From the NCBI GenBank assembly GCA_038143435.1, contig JAYQLX010000004.1, forward strand, positions 310,001-374,000: a stretch of 64,000 nucleotides of DNA, read 5' to 3'. Made by a program: the position numbers and the translations under genes. The notes under the pieces were generated by a model. That model did not search any database. It was not told the origin of the DNA and saw nothing but the letters and a program-made list of their open reading frames with translations. The DNA is from UBA8337 sp038143435 (GTDB lineage Bacteria > Pseudomonadota > Alphaproteobacteria > RS24). This document shows positions 17,207 to 28,194 of this stretch, one piece after another (the first letter of the stretch is position 1; every line of letters starts with the position of its first letter).

Positions 17207-17486
17207 TGCCTTGTCGGCTTGCCGACTATGGCGATAAACGGGCTTCGCAATAAACCCATCGGACCCGGGGGCAGTACCCGGCGCCTCCACCAATTCTTTC
17301 ATGTTTCGGGGGCGAACCAGGATCGACGAGGGCGTAAAGGATGTTTCCGTCGCTCGGCATGGTACCATCGTTATCGGGCCATTTTTATAGTTGCAAATGA
17401 CAACTATGCGGAAGTAGCTGTCGCTGCGTAAGCAGTCACACGACTTCATTTCAAGTCCACCGCCTTCGCCGGTGGTGGCGGGGTTC
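17207..17486 (+). ncRNA. ssrA: tmRNA, circularly permuted two-piece form
   Basis: Rescues stalled ribosomes and tags the nascent chain for proteolysis. The 3' part comes first and ends GCGCCTCCACCA (17281-17292). After a 15-base linker, removed on maturation, the 5' part starts GGGGGCG (17308-17314). The two halves form a perfect 7-bp acceptor stem with G3-U70, the alanine identity pair. The tag frame at 17393-17431 encodes ANDNYAEVAVAA and then TAA, so the full tag is AANDNYAEVAVAA with the charged Ala. A GTCGGC-TT-GCCGAC hairpin opens the acceptor piece. A permuted tmRNA of this layout is characteristic of Alphaproteobacteria. The outer ends are approximate. Confidence 0.93.
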
Positions 17487-17520
17487 GGAAGGCACCTGGC
17501 AACAGAAGCCTTCCACTTTT
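17487..17520 (+). terminator. Hairpin with T tract after ssrA
   Basis: GGAAGGC (17487-17493) pairs perfectly with GCCTTCC (17508-17514) and is followed by ACTTTT. It is either the intrinsic terminator of ssrA or the last helix of the tmRNA coding piece. The sspB start is 31 bases further on. Confidence 0.6.
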
Positions 17521-17550
17521 AATTGGCCGAGAGGCAAGCAGGCAAAAGAT

Positions 17551-18075
17551 ATGACAGACACAAGCGATGATTCCGGCGACATTTATAAATATGCAGATCG
17601 CGCCCAAGCGGCGCTTCTCGATATGGTGCGCAAAGTTATGCAGGAAGCCGCATCAGAAGGCCTCGCTGGCGAGCATCATTTTTACATCACCTATTTCACC
17701 CATGCTGAGGGGGTGGTGATTTCCGACAGGCTGCGCGCCCAGCATCCGGAAGAAATAACCATTGTGCTGCAAAACCAGTTTGAAGATTTACAAATTGAGC
17801 AAGACGCGTTTCATGTGACGCTGAGTTTTAATGACACGCCGGAAAGATTGACCGTGCCTTTTGCCGCTGTCAGCAAATTTTATGACCCCAGCGTTGCTTT
17901 CGGCCTGATGTTTGATGTCGAAGCACCGGATGTCGAATTGGCTGCCATTGAAGACCAAGACAGCATTGTCGATGCCATTTTATCGGCTGAGGAGACACAA
18001 TCTGATGCGCCGAGCGCGCCCGATAGTGGAAAAAAAGGCGAAGTTGTCAGCCTTGACAGCTTTCGCGATAAATAG
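17551..18075 (+). CDS. sspB: SspB, ClpXP adaptor for ssrA-tagged proteins
   Basis: 174-residue alphaproteobacterial SspB, an adaptor that grips the ssrA tag and delivers tagged proteins to ClpXP. The substrate-binding domain spans about residues 25-130 (HHFYITYFTHAEGVVISDRL, EITIVLQNQFEDL, LTVPFAAVSKFYDPSVAFGL). A flexible acidic linker follows, then a short C-terminal tail GEVVSLDSFRDK that fits the ClpX-binding motif position. It lies immediately downstream of ssrA, so adaptor and tag RNA are neighbours. Start MTDTSDDSGDIYKYADRAQ. Confidence 0.92.
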   Translation: MTDTSDDSGDIYKYADRAQAALLDMVRKVMQEAASEGLAGEHHFYITYFTHAEGVVISDRLRAQHPEEITIVLQNQFEDLQIEQDAFHVTLSFNDTPERLTVPFAAVSKFYDPSVAFGLMFDVEAPDVELAAIEDQDSIVDAILSAEETQSDAPSAPDSGKKGEVVSLDSFRDK

Positions 18076-18167
18076 TTTTCAACGCTTGGTGATAGCCGAT
18101 ATATTGGCGGCATGGGGCCGCCGTGCTAGACCGAAGACAGATTAAAAATTCCATTGGAGAATGAAAA

Positions 18168-19559
18168 ATGGCCGATACGCGCACCGAAACCGATAGCTTT
18201 GGCCCGCTGGAAGTTGCGGCCGACAAATATTGGGGCGCACAAACGCAACGCGCGCTCGGCAATTTCAAAATCGGCACGGAAACCATGCCGCTGCCGCTAG
18301 TTCGGGCGCTCGGCATTGTCAAAATGTCAGCCGCCAAAGCCAATATGAAACTCGACAATTTGGAAAAAGAGATTGGCGAGGCCATTGTCAGCGCCGCCGG
18401 TGAAGTGGCGGAAGGCAAGCTGAACGATCATTTCCCGCTTGTTGTTTGGCAAACCGGCTCGGGCACGCAGTCAAACATGAACTCCAATGAGGTTATCTCG
18501 AATCGCGCCATCGAAATGCTAGGTGGCACGATGGGCTCGAAAGAGCCGGTGCACCCGAATGATCATTGCAATCGCAGCCAATCATCCAATGACACGTTCC
18601 CGACCGCCATGCACATAGCGGCGGCAGAGGAAATCGTTCATATGCTGGTGCCGAGCCTGCAGCAATTGCACAATGCGCTGAATGATAAAGCGCAGAGCTT
18701 CAAAGATATTATCAAAATCGGCCGCACCCATACACAAGACGCAACACCGCTGACATTGGGGCAAGAATTTTCCGGCTATGTCGCTATGGTGGCAAACGGC
18801 ATTACGCGCGTCGAAGCCGTGTTGCCGAAACTCTATGAATTGGCGCAAGGCGGCACGGCGGTCGGCACAGGCATTAATGCCAAAATCGGTTTTGCCGAAA
18901 AATTTGCCGATGAAGTAGCGGCCTATACCAAGCTGCCTTTCGTTACCGCGCCGAACAAATTTGAGGCTTTGGCAACGCATGACGCTATGGTCGAGGCGCA
19001 TGGCGCACTGAATGAAGTGGCTGTCTCCTTGTTCAAAATCGCCAATGATATTCGCCTGCTCGGCTCCGGCCCGCGCTCCGGCCTCGGCGAGTTGAGCCTG
19101 CCGGAAAATGAGCCCGGCTCCTCCATCATGCCGGGCAAGGTCAACCCGACCCAATGCGAAGCGCTGACAATGGTGTGTGCGCAAGTGATGGGCAATAATA
19201 CGGCGGTTTCGTTTGCCGGTTCGCAAGGTCATTTTGAGTTGAATGTTTATAAGCCGGTGATTGCCGCCAATGTGCTGCAATCCATTCGCCTGCTCGGCGA
19301 TGCGGCGGTCAGCTTTTCCGATAATTGCGTTGTCGGCATTAAAGCCAATGAAGACAATATCGCCGCGCTGATGGAACGCTCGCTCATGCTGGTCACGGCA
19401 CTGGCCCCGAAAATCGGCTATGACAATGCCACCACTGTCGCCAAGACGGCGCATAAAAACGGCACGACTTTGCGCGAAGAGGCGGTCAAAGGCGGCTATG
19501 TGACGGAAGAAGAATTCGACACGATTGTGCGCCCCGAAGACATGATTGCGCCGAAATAG
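18168..19559 (+). CDS. fumC: Class II fumarate hydratase
   Basis: Fe-independent fumarase of the TCA cycle, reversibly hydrating fumarate to malate. 463 residues, the family length. Motifs: TETDSFGPLEVAADKYWGAQ at the N-terminus, WQTGSGTQSNMNSNEVISNR, KIGRTHTQDATPLTLGQEFS with the catalytic His, and the signature GSSIMPGKVNPTQCE with the catalytic Ser. No cysteine cluster of class I enzymes. Intact. Confidence 0.97.
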   Translation: MADTRTETDSFGPLEVAADKYWGAQTQRALGNFKIGTETMPLPLVRALGIVKMSAAKANMKLDNLEKEIGEAIVSAAGEVAEGKLNDHFPLVVWQTGSGTQSNMNSNEVISNRAIEMLGGTMGSKEPVHPNDHCNRSQSSNDTFPTAMHIAAAEEIVHMLVPSLQQLHNALNDKAQSFKDIIKIGRTHTQDATPLTLGQEFSGYVAMVANGITRVEAVLPKLYELAQGGTAVGTGINAKIGFAEKFADEVAAYTKLPFVTAPNKFEALATHDAMVEAHGALNEVAVSLFKIANDIRLLGSGPRSGLGELSLPENEPGSSIMPGKVNPTQCEALTMVCAQVMGNNTAVSFAGSQGHFELNVYKPVIAANVLQSIRLLGDAAVSFSDNCVVGIKANEDNIAALMERSLMLVTALAPKIGYDNATTVAKTAHKNGTTLREEAVKGGYVTEEEFDTIVRPEDMIAPK

Positions 19560-19583
19560 GCCGATATTGAATAGGCAGCGGGC

Positions 19584-19799
19584 ATGAAACCCGAAAAACG
19601 CTCCATCACCATTGCCGGTCACGCAACCAGCGTATCATTGGAACCGCTATTTTGGGACGCGCTGAAAGAAATGGCAGCGCAAAACAAGCAATCCGTGCCT
19701 GACCTTATTCGCCAATTGGATGCCGAGACCCGCCAAGCCAGCCTGTCATCTACTCTGCGGGTGGCGGTGTTGCGTTGGGCGCGGCAGCAGTCGGGTTAA
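19584..19799 (+). CDS. Ribbon-helix-helix domain protein (RHH_4 type)
   Basis: 71-residue protein resembling the RHH_4 family: RSITIAGHATSVSLEPLFWD forms the beta strand and first helix, followed by the MAAQNKQSVPDLIRQLDAET helix. It is probably a small DNA-binding dimer. It follows fumC by 24 bases and may share its transcript. Its last 50 bases overlap the 3' end of the convergent AsmA-like gene. Target unknown. Confidence 0.8.
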   Translation: MKPEKRSITIAGHATSVSLEPLFWDALKEMAAQNKQSVPDLIRQLDAETRQASLSSTLRVAVLRWARQQSG

Positions 19800-22700
19800 A
19801 GGCTGAGGCATCGGCCTTTAAATCGGGCTTTTCCAAATTGCCGGTAATCTGCCACAGCACGGGTTTTTGGCGGTCAAACGGATAAAGCGCGAAAGCCCCA
19901 TCGACTTCCAAACCGACCATATCCAGCGCCCCTTCAAGCCGCGCTTCATTCAAACCGTCGGCAAAAACAAAATCACTGCTCGCCGTTTCAATCACGCCAT
20001 TGCGCATATTGGCGCGCCCGAGACCACGCGCGAAACTCAAACGATGAGCGCCGGTATATTGCGCCACCAATTGAGCATTGCCATAAAATCATCGGCGCGG
20101 ACTGCTTCTGCAAAACCGACAGCATCGAAGAAGGTCAATTCACCGGGCGCAATTTCAAAGTTCACCTCGCCGCCCAGAGACCCCATGACCGCCCGCGTCG
20201 AGCTGCCTCGTCCTTCAAGTCGGAACACGCCGCTCAGTCCGGCATCAACCAACGCATCGCCATAGCGCGCCGCGACCAGCATTGACGGATTGACATCATT
20301 AAATTGTCCGTCAAATGCAAAGCGCGGAGTAAGCAGGCCGCCCTCAGCCAGCAAATTAGCTGTCATTGTGCCGCCCAACACAGTCGCGGTCATTTCAGGC
20401 GCTTCCAAAACACCCTCGGTCAGCTTCAAGCGTCCGGCCAGCGTGTCGAGCGTCAATTGGCCGAAACGCATATTGCCGGCACGCAATTCAATATTGGCAT
20501 CGCCGCGCCCCAGCACGGACCAAGTCAGCCCATCGTCGCGCCAACTTTGCGCTTTGCGTTGCGGCAAAAGCCAACTCATATCGACATTATCAGCCGCAAT
20601 ATTGATATTCAATTGCGGCAAGGTTTCCGGAATTGCAAAACCCCCTCGCCGGAAATGCGCCCTTCGGAAAATTCATATCGAGACCGGAAAACTGATATTG
20701 TCGGCGCGTTGCCGTCAGCTGAACCTTGCCGCCTGCCGCAACCGGTTTTTCTGCGCCGCTCGGGTCAAGCATCGCCAAGACCTGCGCCAAATTAAATTCC
20801 AGCGCACCGCTCAGCGACCGCCCACCAGTGCCCGCCCGCAAGGAACCGTTTAATGCCAAATTATCATCGGCCAATGCCATATCGCCGGTAATGGCGAACA
20901 AATCATTGCCTGACGCGTTAAGCGTCACCTGCATGCGCCCGCGCGCCGCATCATCATAAGTGGCGGGCAGAAAAAACAAGGGCGCCAGATTATTGGCCGC
21001 ACCGACAAGGCCCAGACTTATTTCAGTGCCGCCCTCAACAAAAGCCAGCGAGCGCGCCGGCGTGCTCATGGCAAAATCGAGAGCCATCTCGCCAATATCG
21101 CCGTTTGCGGAATACAGCACTTTCGGCCAGGCTTCAGAATCGGGCGCCGTCAGGTCTATATTCACAGCAAGCCGACTGGCCGCATCGGCGTTGAAATAGA
21201 GCGGCGCAAAACGAGCCAAAATCGGTGCATGCAGCCAATCGGATGAAGCGCTTTCAACGGCTAAGGTCAGCGCACCATGCGTCGGTGCCGTGTTATAATT
21301 CAAACTGCCTGTCAGTTGCATATCGGCATTGTTCAAATTGGACATATGCATTCTGTTGAGCCGCATGGTTTGATTACGAATTGTGCCTATTGCATGAGCC
21401 GGCCCAAGCCGTCTTGTATCGACAAATGCGCGTCCCACCTTTATATCGAAATCAATTTCCCGCGCATCATCAGCCTCACGCATAAACGCCGATAAAAGGC
21501 GGTTGATTTGCCGTCCGACACCCGCAACGCCGCCATCACGCGCCGCAGAACCTCTATCGACAATGCCCCAATCGGCCAAATCAAGGCGGTTGATATTGAA
21601 AAAATATTTGCCCGCTGCGCCGACAAATCAGGCAGTTTTATTTGCGACGAGAAATAATCATCACCGAGGCGACCGGCGAAGCCGTTCAGCGCCAAGCCGT
21701 CATCATTGAATTTCACATCCCCGACAAGCGACGCGCGTTGAATTTGGGCTTCGTCAACGGTCTCGGCAAAAAGCTGAAAAATCAACGCCATAGCGACTAC
21801 CAAGCCAAAGCAGAAGCGCCAGCTTATCGGAAGACCGGGCAGAGAAATTGCCGTCAAAAATTGGCATTTTGCGCCGGTCAAATCAAATCGTCCTGAGGCC
21901 AATAAGGAAGAGCGAAAAGGCAGGTTGAGATTGAGCCGCTGCAAGCTCAAGTTCTTGCGACTTTTGAACAAAAGCGGCGGACAGGTCGGAACCGGTTTCA
22001 TTGCCAATGATAAATCGCGTCGCCTCAAGCGCCAGCGAAACGCTGAGATCGGGGGCGAGATTACGCCACAGGCCGGTCAATAGCGCATCGGGTCTATCGC
22101 CAAAATTCGGGCGCAGCAAATCAAGATCAACGGCTCCGTTTGGAAATGCGTCCGTCAAGCATCGGCACTTCGCCCGCCATGCGGGGCCAATTCAACGCCA
22201 TGCGCGCGCCGAACACCGTATTCAGCGCTTCGATTTCCAAGCTGTCCGAGCGCAGACCGGAGGATGAGCCGCGCACCAAGCCCGACAGGCTGAGCCGCCG
22301 CCCTTCCGGCAAAACAGTGAGCGGCAAGCGGGCCTCAATAGCACCGGCAAGCAGATTGTCGGATACCAGTTCAACCTCGCCATCGAGCCGCCATTGCGCG
22401 TCCATATCCGTCAAAAATCCGCTGAATTGAAGTTGTTCATTAATACCGAGGCCAATCGTCAGTCCAATTTCGGTTTCGTGCGCGCGCCTGTCGACAATAA
22501 GCCCCAAACGCGCCGCCTGACCGCCGGACAATAATTTGCGCAAACTCATCCGCATGCGTCCATCGCCCTGCTGGGCCGCAAGGCTGACCGATAAACCGTC
22601 AATATTTGTTTGCCCCGACGGGTGCAACGGGTCGAGGCCGATGATACGAAAATCGCCGTTCAACAGGGTGACCGGCGGCAAAATGATATTGCGTGCAGGC

Positions 22701-23085
22701 GGGTCAATAAGTGGCCACGGGGCGGACATTCGGCGCATTTGCACATGGTTCAGCGTCCAAAATGAAAGTGCAGCGATGACACCCGCCCTTGCAGCATTTC
22801 GGCGGCGCTCAAATCGACAATAAGGCGCGGCATGGTAGCGGCGAAACGCGCATCAGCATCGGCATTATCGCTGAAACTGACTTGATCGATAATCACTTGC
22901 AGCCGCGGGACAAAGCGCAGGCGCACAGCCCCCTCAATTTTCACCGTGCCCCCGAAACGCGACGATAATTCAGCCTCAATTTGGCTCACCGGCGGCAAAA
23001 TCTGCACCGTATTGGGCACCATCACCGCGCCGATAACCAGCGAGAGCAATAGAAAAATTGCAGAAAGATAGGGAAAGCGCGGCAT
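19750..23085 (-). CDS. AsmA-family outer-membrane biogenesis protein (multiple frameshifts)
   Basis: Large AsmA-like protein, broken into seven consecutive same-strand frames over 3.3 kb (22750-23085, 22127-22744, 21883-22158, 21441-22028, 20590-21579, 20037-20621, 19750-20070). The first has an N-terminal membrane anchor (YLSAIFLLLSLVIGAVMVPN) and a start typical of AsmA (RFGGTVKIEGAVRLRFVPRL). The remaining segments are long beta-rich repeats, with the C-terminal AsmA portion in GSLGGEVNFEIAPGELTFFD. Family members are anchored in the inner membrane and bridge the periplasm for lipid transport. About six indels are needed. Real decay cannot be excluded, but nearby essential genes show the same errors. 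Confidence 0.75.
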
Positions 23086-23201
23086 GACGACCTATTGTTA
23101 TCTCTAAGGGAGACACTAACAATGTCGCAACTGATTGGCTAGATAAGTTCGGCGCAATGGCACGAAATGCTATAGTGAGCGAATCAAATTAGGTGAGATG
23201 G

Positions 23202-25547
23202 ATGGAAAACGATCCGTTCGATTTGGGCGCTGATGCCCCACCCCCGCGCCGCAAGCGCAAGGTGGCAGCATATCTGAGCGTGCCAGTGCGGCCGGGCAGG
23301 CGCGCCGCACCGAGCCTTTGCTCGACGGATTGAATGAAGAGCAAAACGCCGCCGTGACCGCCAGTGACGGCCCGCTTCTGTTGCTGGCCGGAGCCGGAAC
23401 CGGCAAGACCCGCGCCCTGACCACCCGTATTGCCTATAAAATTGCCACGCAACAAGCATGGCCAAGCCAAATTCTCGCCGTGACCTTTACCAATAAGGCG
23501 GCGCGCGAAATGAAAGAGCGCATCGGCCATATGCTGGGCGAAACCGTTGAGGGCATGCCCTGGCTCGGCACGTTTCACTCATTATCGGCAAAAATATTGC
23601 GGATTCACGCCGAATTGGTCGATTTACGGCCCGATTTCACCATTTTGGACACAGATGACCAGATAAGACTGCTGAAACAGCTGATTCAGGCGGAAAATAT
23701 CGACGAAAAGCGTTGGCCCGCACGGCAAATGGTTATTCTCATTGACCGCTGGAAAAACCGAGGTTGGATGCCGGAAAATGTGCCGGAAGGCGAAGCGGGA
23801 TTTTTCGGCAATGGCTTGGGTGGTAAGATTTACGCCGATTATCAAAAACGGCTGAAAATCCTCAATGCTTCTGATTTCGGCGATTTATTGCTCGAATGTT
23901 TGCGCCTGTTCCGCGAAAACGAGGCGGTGCTGAGCGAATATCAACAATGTTTCAAACATATTTTGGTCGATGAATACCAAGATACCAATGCCGTGCAATA
24001 TCTCTGGCTGCGCTTGCTGGCGCAGGGCCACAATAATATTTGCTGTGTCGGCGATGATGACCAGTCGATTTACGGCTGGCGCGGGGCCGAAGTTGACAAT
24101 ATTTTGCGCTTTGAAAAAGATTTTGAAGGCGCGCAAGTCATTCGTCTGGAGCGCAATTATCGCTCAACGCCGCATATTTTGGGTGCCGCCTCCGGGTTGA
24201 TTGCCGCCAATGAAAGCCGCCTCGGCAAAACCTTATGGACCGACAGCAATGAAGATGGCGAGCCGGTAAAAGTGCGCGGCGTGTGGGATGGTGAAGAAGA
24301 AGCGCGGATGACGGCCGATGATATTGAAGCCTATCAACGCAGCGGTCAGGCGCTTAATGAAATGGCGGTGCTGGTGCGCGCCTCGTTCCAAATGCGCGAA
24401 TTTGAAGATCGCTTTATTTCTTTGGGCATTCCCTATCGCGTGATTGGCGGCCCGCGCTTTTATGAGCGTGCCGAAATTCGCGATGCCAATGCTTATTTGC
24501 GGCTGATTGCGCAAATTGATGATGATTTGGCGTTTGAACGGATTTGCAATAAACCGCGCCGTGGCCTCGGCAATGTCGCCATGCAGACATTGCAAAATGC
24601 GGCGCGCGGGCAAGGCAAATCGCTGTTCCGCATGGCCGAAGAGATTATCGATACGGAAGAATTGAAACCGGCGGCGCGACGCGCTTTGACGGGCTTTGTG
24701 CGCGCCGTCACCCATTGGCGCTCTTTGGTCGATACCATGACGCATACCGAACTGGCCGAACTGGTGCTCGATGAAAGCGGCTATACCGCCATGTGGCAGG
24801 CCGATAAGTCGCCCGATGCACCGGGCAAATTGGAAAATTTGAAAGAACTTGTGCGTTCAATGGAAGAATTTGAGACGCTGACCGGCTATCTCGAACATAT
24901 TTCTTTGGTCATGGAAGCGGCCAATGACGACAATGAAGACAAAGTCTCCATCATGACGCTGCACGCCGCCAAAGGGCTGGAATTTGAAAGCGTGTTTCTG
25001 CCCGGGTGGGAAGAAGGCCTGTTTCCCCATCAACGCAGCCTTGATGAAAGCGGCACCAAAGGCTTGGAGGAAGAGCGCCGCCTCGCCTATGTCGGCATTA
25101 CCCGCGCCAAACAGCGCGCCACCATCAGCTTTGCCGGCAATCGCCGCACGCATGGCCAGTGGAACTGCGGCCCTGCCCTCGCGCTTTATTGATGAATTGC
25201 CGGAAACCCATGTCGAGGTGGCCGAAAGCGACCATGCCGTCGGCGGTTTCTCAAACCAAAGCCGCTTCAATAATGATTTTTCCACGTCAAGCTATAACAG
25301 TCCCGGTTGGCAACGCGCGCAAAACAATCGCAGCTCTTATAAACAGAGCGCACCACCGACGATTAATGCGCGCGCCGAGCCGGTTGTTTCTTCCATGAGC
25401 AGCAGCGCGTTTAAACGCGGCGAGCGCATATTCCATCAGAAATTCGGCTATGGCCGCATTGAAGCGATTGAAGGCAATAAGCTGACCGTGGCCTTTGAAA
25501 AAGCAGGAACCAAAAAAGTGCTCGATAATTATGTCGAAAAGCACTGA
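23202..25547 (+). CDS. uvrD: ATP-dependent DNA helicase UvrD/PcrA (two frameshifts)
   Basis: Superfamily 1A 3'-5' helicase of nucleotide-excision and mismatch repair. The inferred start is the ATG at 23202 (MENDPFDLGADAPPPRRK). A frameshift near 23255 leads into ARRTEPLLDGLNEEQNAAVT. Helicase motifs: Walker A LAGAGTGKTRALTTRIAYKI, AVTFTNKAAREMKERI, DEExx equivalent LVDEYQDTNAVQYLWLRLL, GDDDQSIYGWRGA, and LMTLHAAKGLEFESVFLPGW with the preceding ISI-type residues. A second shift near 25165 leads to PSRFIDELPETHVEVAESD and the Tudor-like end HQKFGYGRIEAIEGNKLTVA. The corrected length is about 780 residues, typical for alphaproteobacterial UvrD. Confidence 0.93.
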
Positions 25548-25554
25548 CGGCTAT

Positions 25555-26379
25555 ATGCCCGCCACTTGGAAACTGAGTTTCGCCACGGTCGATAAGGCTG
25601 CAGCCGAGGAAGCGCTGGAAGCTTTCGGCGCAACTATTTGGGCCACCGATGTCGATAATCAAGCGACGCGTTTCGAGGTTTATTTCGAAACAGAACCCGA
25701 TTTGACCGGTTTGGTTTTACCGGCGGATGCAAAGGTGGAAGTCATTGCCTTGCCCGATAAAGATTGGGTGAGCGAAAGCCAAAAAGGCCTGCCACCCGTC
25801 ATTGTGCCGCCGTTTTATTTGCATGGCAGCCATGATGCGCCACGCGGTGGTGGCTGGCTGAATATAGAAATGGAAGCGGGCAATGCTTTCGGCTCCGGTC
25901 ATCATGGCACCACCCAAGGCTGCCTCGCATTATTGGCCGCGCATATGAAAACGCATCGCCCGCGCCATATTGCCGATATTGGCTGCGGTTCGGGCGTGCT
26001 GGCCATCGCTGCTGCGAAAGCCGGATGCCGCGATATTTTGGCCAGCGATAACGACCCGATCGCTGTCGCAATGAGCACCGCCAATATGCGATTAAACGGC
26101 GTTACCCCTCGCATGACTTGCTTTACCGCTGAGGGGATGGCGCATCGCGCCTATCAGGCAAAGTCCTTTGATTTGATTTTGGCCAATATATTGGCCGCGC
26201 CATTGCGTGATTTGGCGGCTGATTTCAAATGCCATTTAAGGCCACATGGGCGGGTGATCGTGTCCGGCATTCTAAATGAGCAAGCACGCCGCGTCATGGC
26301 GCGCTATCGTGCCCATGATTTGACGGTGGAACGGAAAATTGTCATTGGGGCATGGACGAACCTCTGCTTTAAGCGATAA
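25555..26379 (+). CDS. prmA: Ribosomal protein L11 methyltransferase
   Basis: SAM-dependent methyltransferase that trimethylates lysines and the N-terminus of L11. The start at 25555 (MPATWKLSFATVDKAAAEEA) gives 274 residues and begins just after the uvrD stop. An in-frame ATG at 25531, overlapping uvrD, is the alternative. An N-terminal L11-recognition domain (about 1-90) precedes the Rossmann domain with GSGHHGTTQGCLALL, motif I IADIGCGSGVLAIAAAKAGC, acidic loop ASDNDPIAV and motif IV ILANILAAPLRDL. Confidence 0.92.
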   Translation: MPATWKLSFATVDKAAAEEALEAFGATIWATDVDNQATRFEVYFETEPDLTGLVLPADAKVEVIALPDKDWVSESQKGLPPVIVPPFYLHGSHDAPRGGGWLNIEMEAGNAFGSGHHGTTQGCLALLAAHMKTHRPRHIADIGCGSGVLAIAAAKAGCRDILASDNDPIAVAMSTANMRLNGVTPRMTCFTAEGMAHRAYQAKSFDLILANILAAPLRDLAADFKCHLRPHGRVIVSGILNEQARRVMARYRAHDLTVERKIVIGAWTNLCFKR

Positions 26380-26387
26380 TATGCGGC

Positions 26388-28194
26388 ATGTTTCAAAACT
26401 TTGACGATGACAGTTCAATAAATCTTGTCGCCCCACGGGTGAAGGCATTACGCGCGCGCCTCGCCAAGCTGAAGCTGGACGGGTTGATTGTGCCGCGCGA
26501 GGACGAATATCAAGGCGAATATGTGCCCGCCGCCAATGAGCGCTTGAAATATATTTCAGGCTTTGGCGGCTCGGCCGGCACGGCGATTATATTGGCGCGC
26601 AAAGCCGCCTTGTTTGTCGATGGCCGCTATATATTACAAGCGCCGAAACAAACCGACACCAAGCTTTATTCCATTGTCGATATTATGCAAACCGCTCCAT
26701 CGCAATGGCTGGCCGCGACGGTTAAGAAGGGCATGGAAATCGGCCTCGACCCGCGTCTGCACAGCGAAACGGCGGTGAAAGCCTATCGTGACCGCCTTGT
26801 CGCAAAAGGGGCGCGGCTGGTGCTGCTTGATGAAAACCCCCTTGATGCCGATTGGCACGACCGGCCTGAACTGCCGGACACGCCGGTGGTCATTCAGCCG
26901 ACGCGCTTTGCCGGTCGCACATCGGAGCAAAAGCGCAAAGCGCTGGCCGCCGAGATGAAACAAGCAGGGCATGATTTTTTATTGATTGCGCAGCCGGAAA
27001 ATATTGCTTGGCTTTTGAACATTCGCGCCGCTGATGTGCCGCATACGCCATTTGCCTTGTCTTTCGGACTGCTCAATAAAAATGGCAGCTTTGACTGGTT
27101 CATTCGCAAAAGCCGCGTTGATGCGACGGTACGTGCCCATATTGGCAGTGGTCTGCGCCTGCACAGGCAAGGCGATATGCTGGCCAAGCTGAAGGCGCTG
27201 AAAGGCAAAACCGTGGCTTTTGACCCGAGCAATACACCGGCTTGGTTTGCCGAGCACATGCCCAATGCCAATTTGGTGCGCGTGACCGACCCGTGCGCCC
27301 TGCCGAAAGCCGCAAAGCACAAAGTCGAGATTAAAGCCAGCATTGCCGCGCATGAAATGGATGGCGCGGCCTTATGTAATTTCCTCGCTTGGTTCGACAA
27401 AAATGCCGCCAAAGGCAAGCTGACGGAAATTTGTGCTGCCAAACAGGCCGAAGCCTGCCGTGCGGCCTCGGGCAAATTGCTTGATTTGAGCTTCGATACG
27501 ATTTCCGGCACCGGCCCCAATGGCGCGATTGTCCATTATCGTGTCACCGAGAAAACCAATCGCCCGATTAAACCGGGTGACCTCTACCTCATCGATAGTG
27601 GCGGACAATATCAGCAAGGCACAACAGACGTCACGCGCACGGTTCTGGTTGAAGGCGGCAAGGCACCGGTCGGGGCTATTGATGCTTTTACCCGCGTTTT
27701 GCGCGGCCATATTGCATTGGCAATGGCCGCCTTCCCGCCCGGCACAAATGGCATGCAATTGGATACGCTGGCGCGCGCACCGCTTTGGGAAGTGGGGCTG
27801 GATTTCGACCACGGCACGGGCCACGGGGTCGGCAGCTATCTCTCCGTGCATGAGGGGCCGCAGCGCATCTCAAAAGGCGGCACAGTGGCCTTGCAAGAAG
27901 GCATGATTGTTTCCAATGAGCCGGGCTATTACAAAGCCAATGCATTCGGCATTCGCATTGAAAACCTGCAATATGTGACGGCTGCTAAGAAAGCCAAAGG
28001 CGCGCGCGCAATGATGGGCTTTGAAGCGCTGACACTGGCCCCGATTGACCGCCGCTTGATTGACAAAAGCCAACTGAGCACCTCAGACTTTAAATGGCTC
28101 GATGCCTATCACAAGCGCGTGCAGAAAACCTTGCTGCCAATGGTCGATAAAGTCGACACGGGGCTGGCTCAAAGCCAATTGCAAACCGCTTTAG
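26388..28194 (+). CDS. pepP: Xaa-Pro aminopeptidase P (M24B; 3' frameshift)
   Basis: Cytosolic metallopeptidase removing N-terminal residues before proline. Two creatinase N-domains (about 1-310) precede the pita-bread M24 domain with metal ligands in YLIDSGGQYQQGTTDVTRT, the His motif DHGTGHGVGSYLSVHEGP and SNEPGYYKA. The open frame runs to 28268 with an unlikely tail. One base shift near 28158 gives TRGWLKANCKPL and TAG at 28192-28194, the normal family ending. That leaves only a 4-base overlap with convergent ligA, instead of 78. Length about 602 residues. Confidence 0.92.

Noticed and set aside
18582..19622. Long - strand open frame of 346 codons opposite fumC
   Set aside because: Shadow of fumC in a G+C-moderate genome; composition is unlike a real protein.
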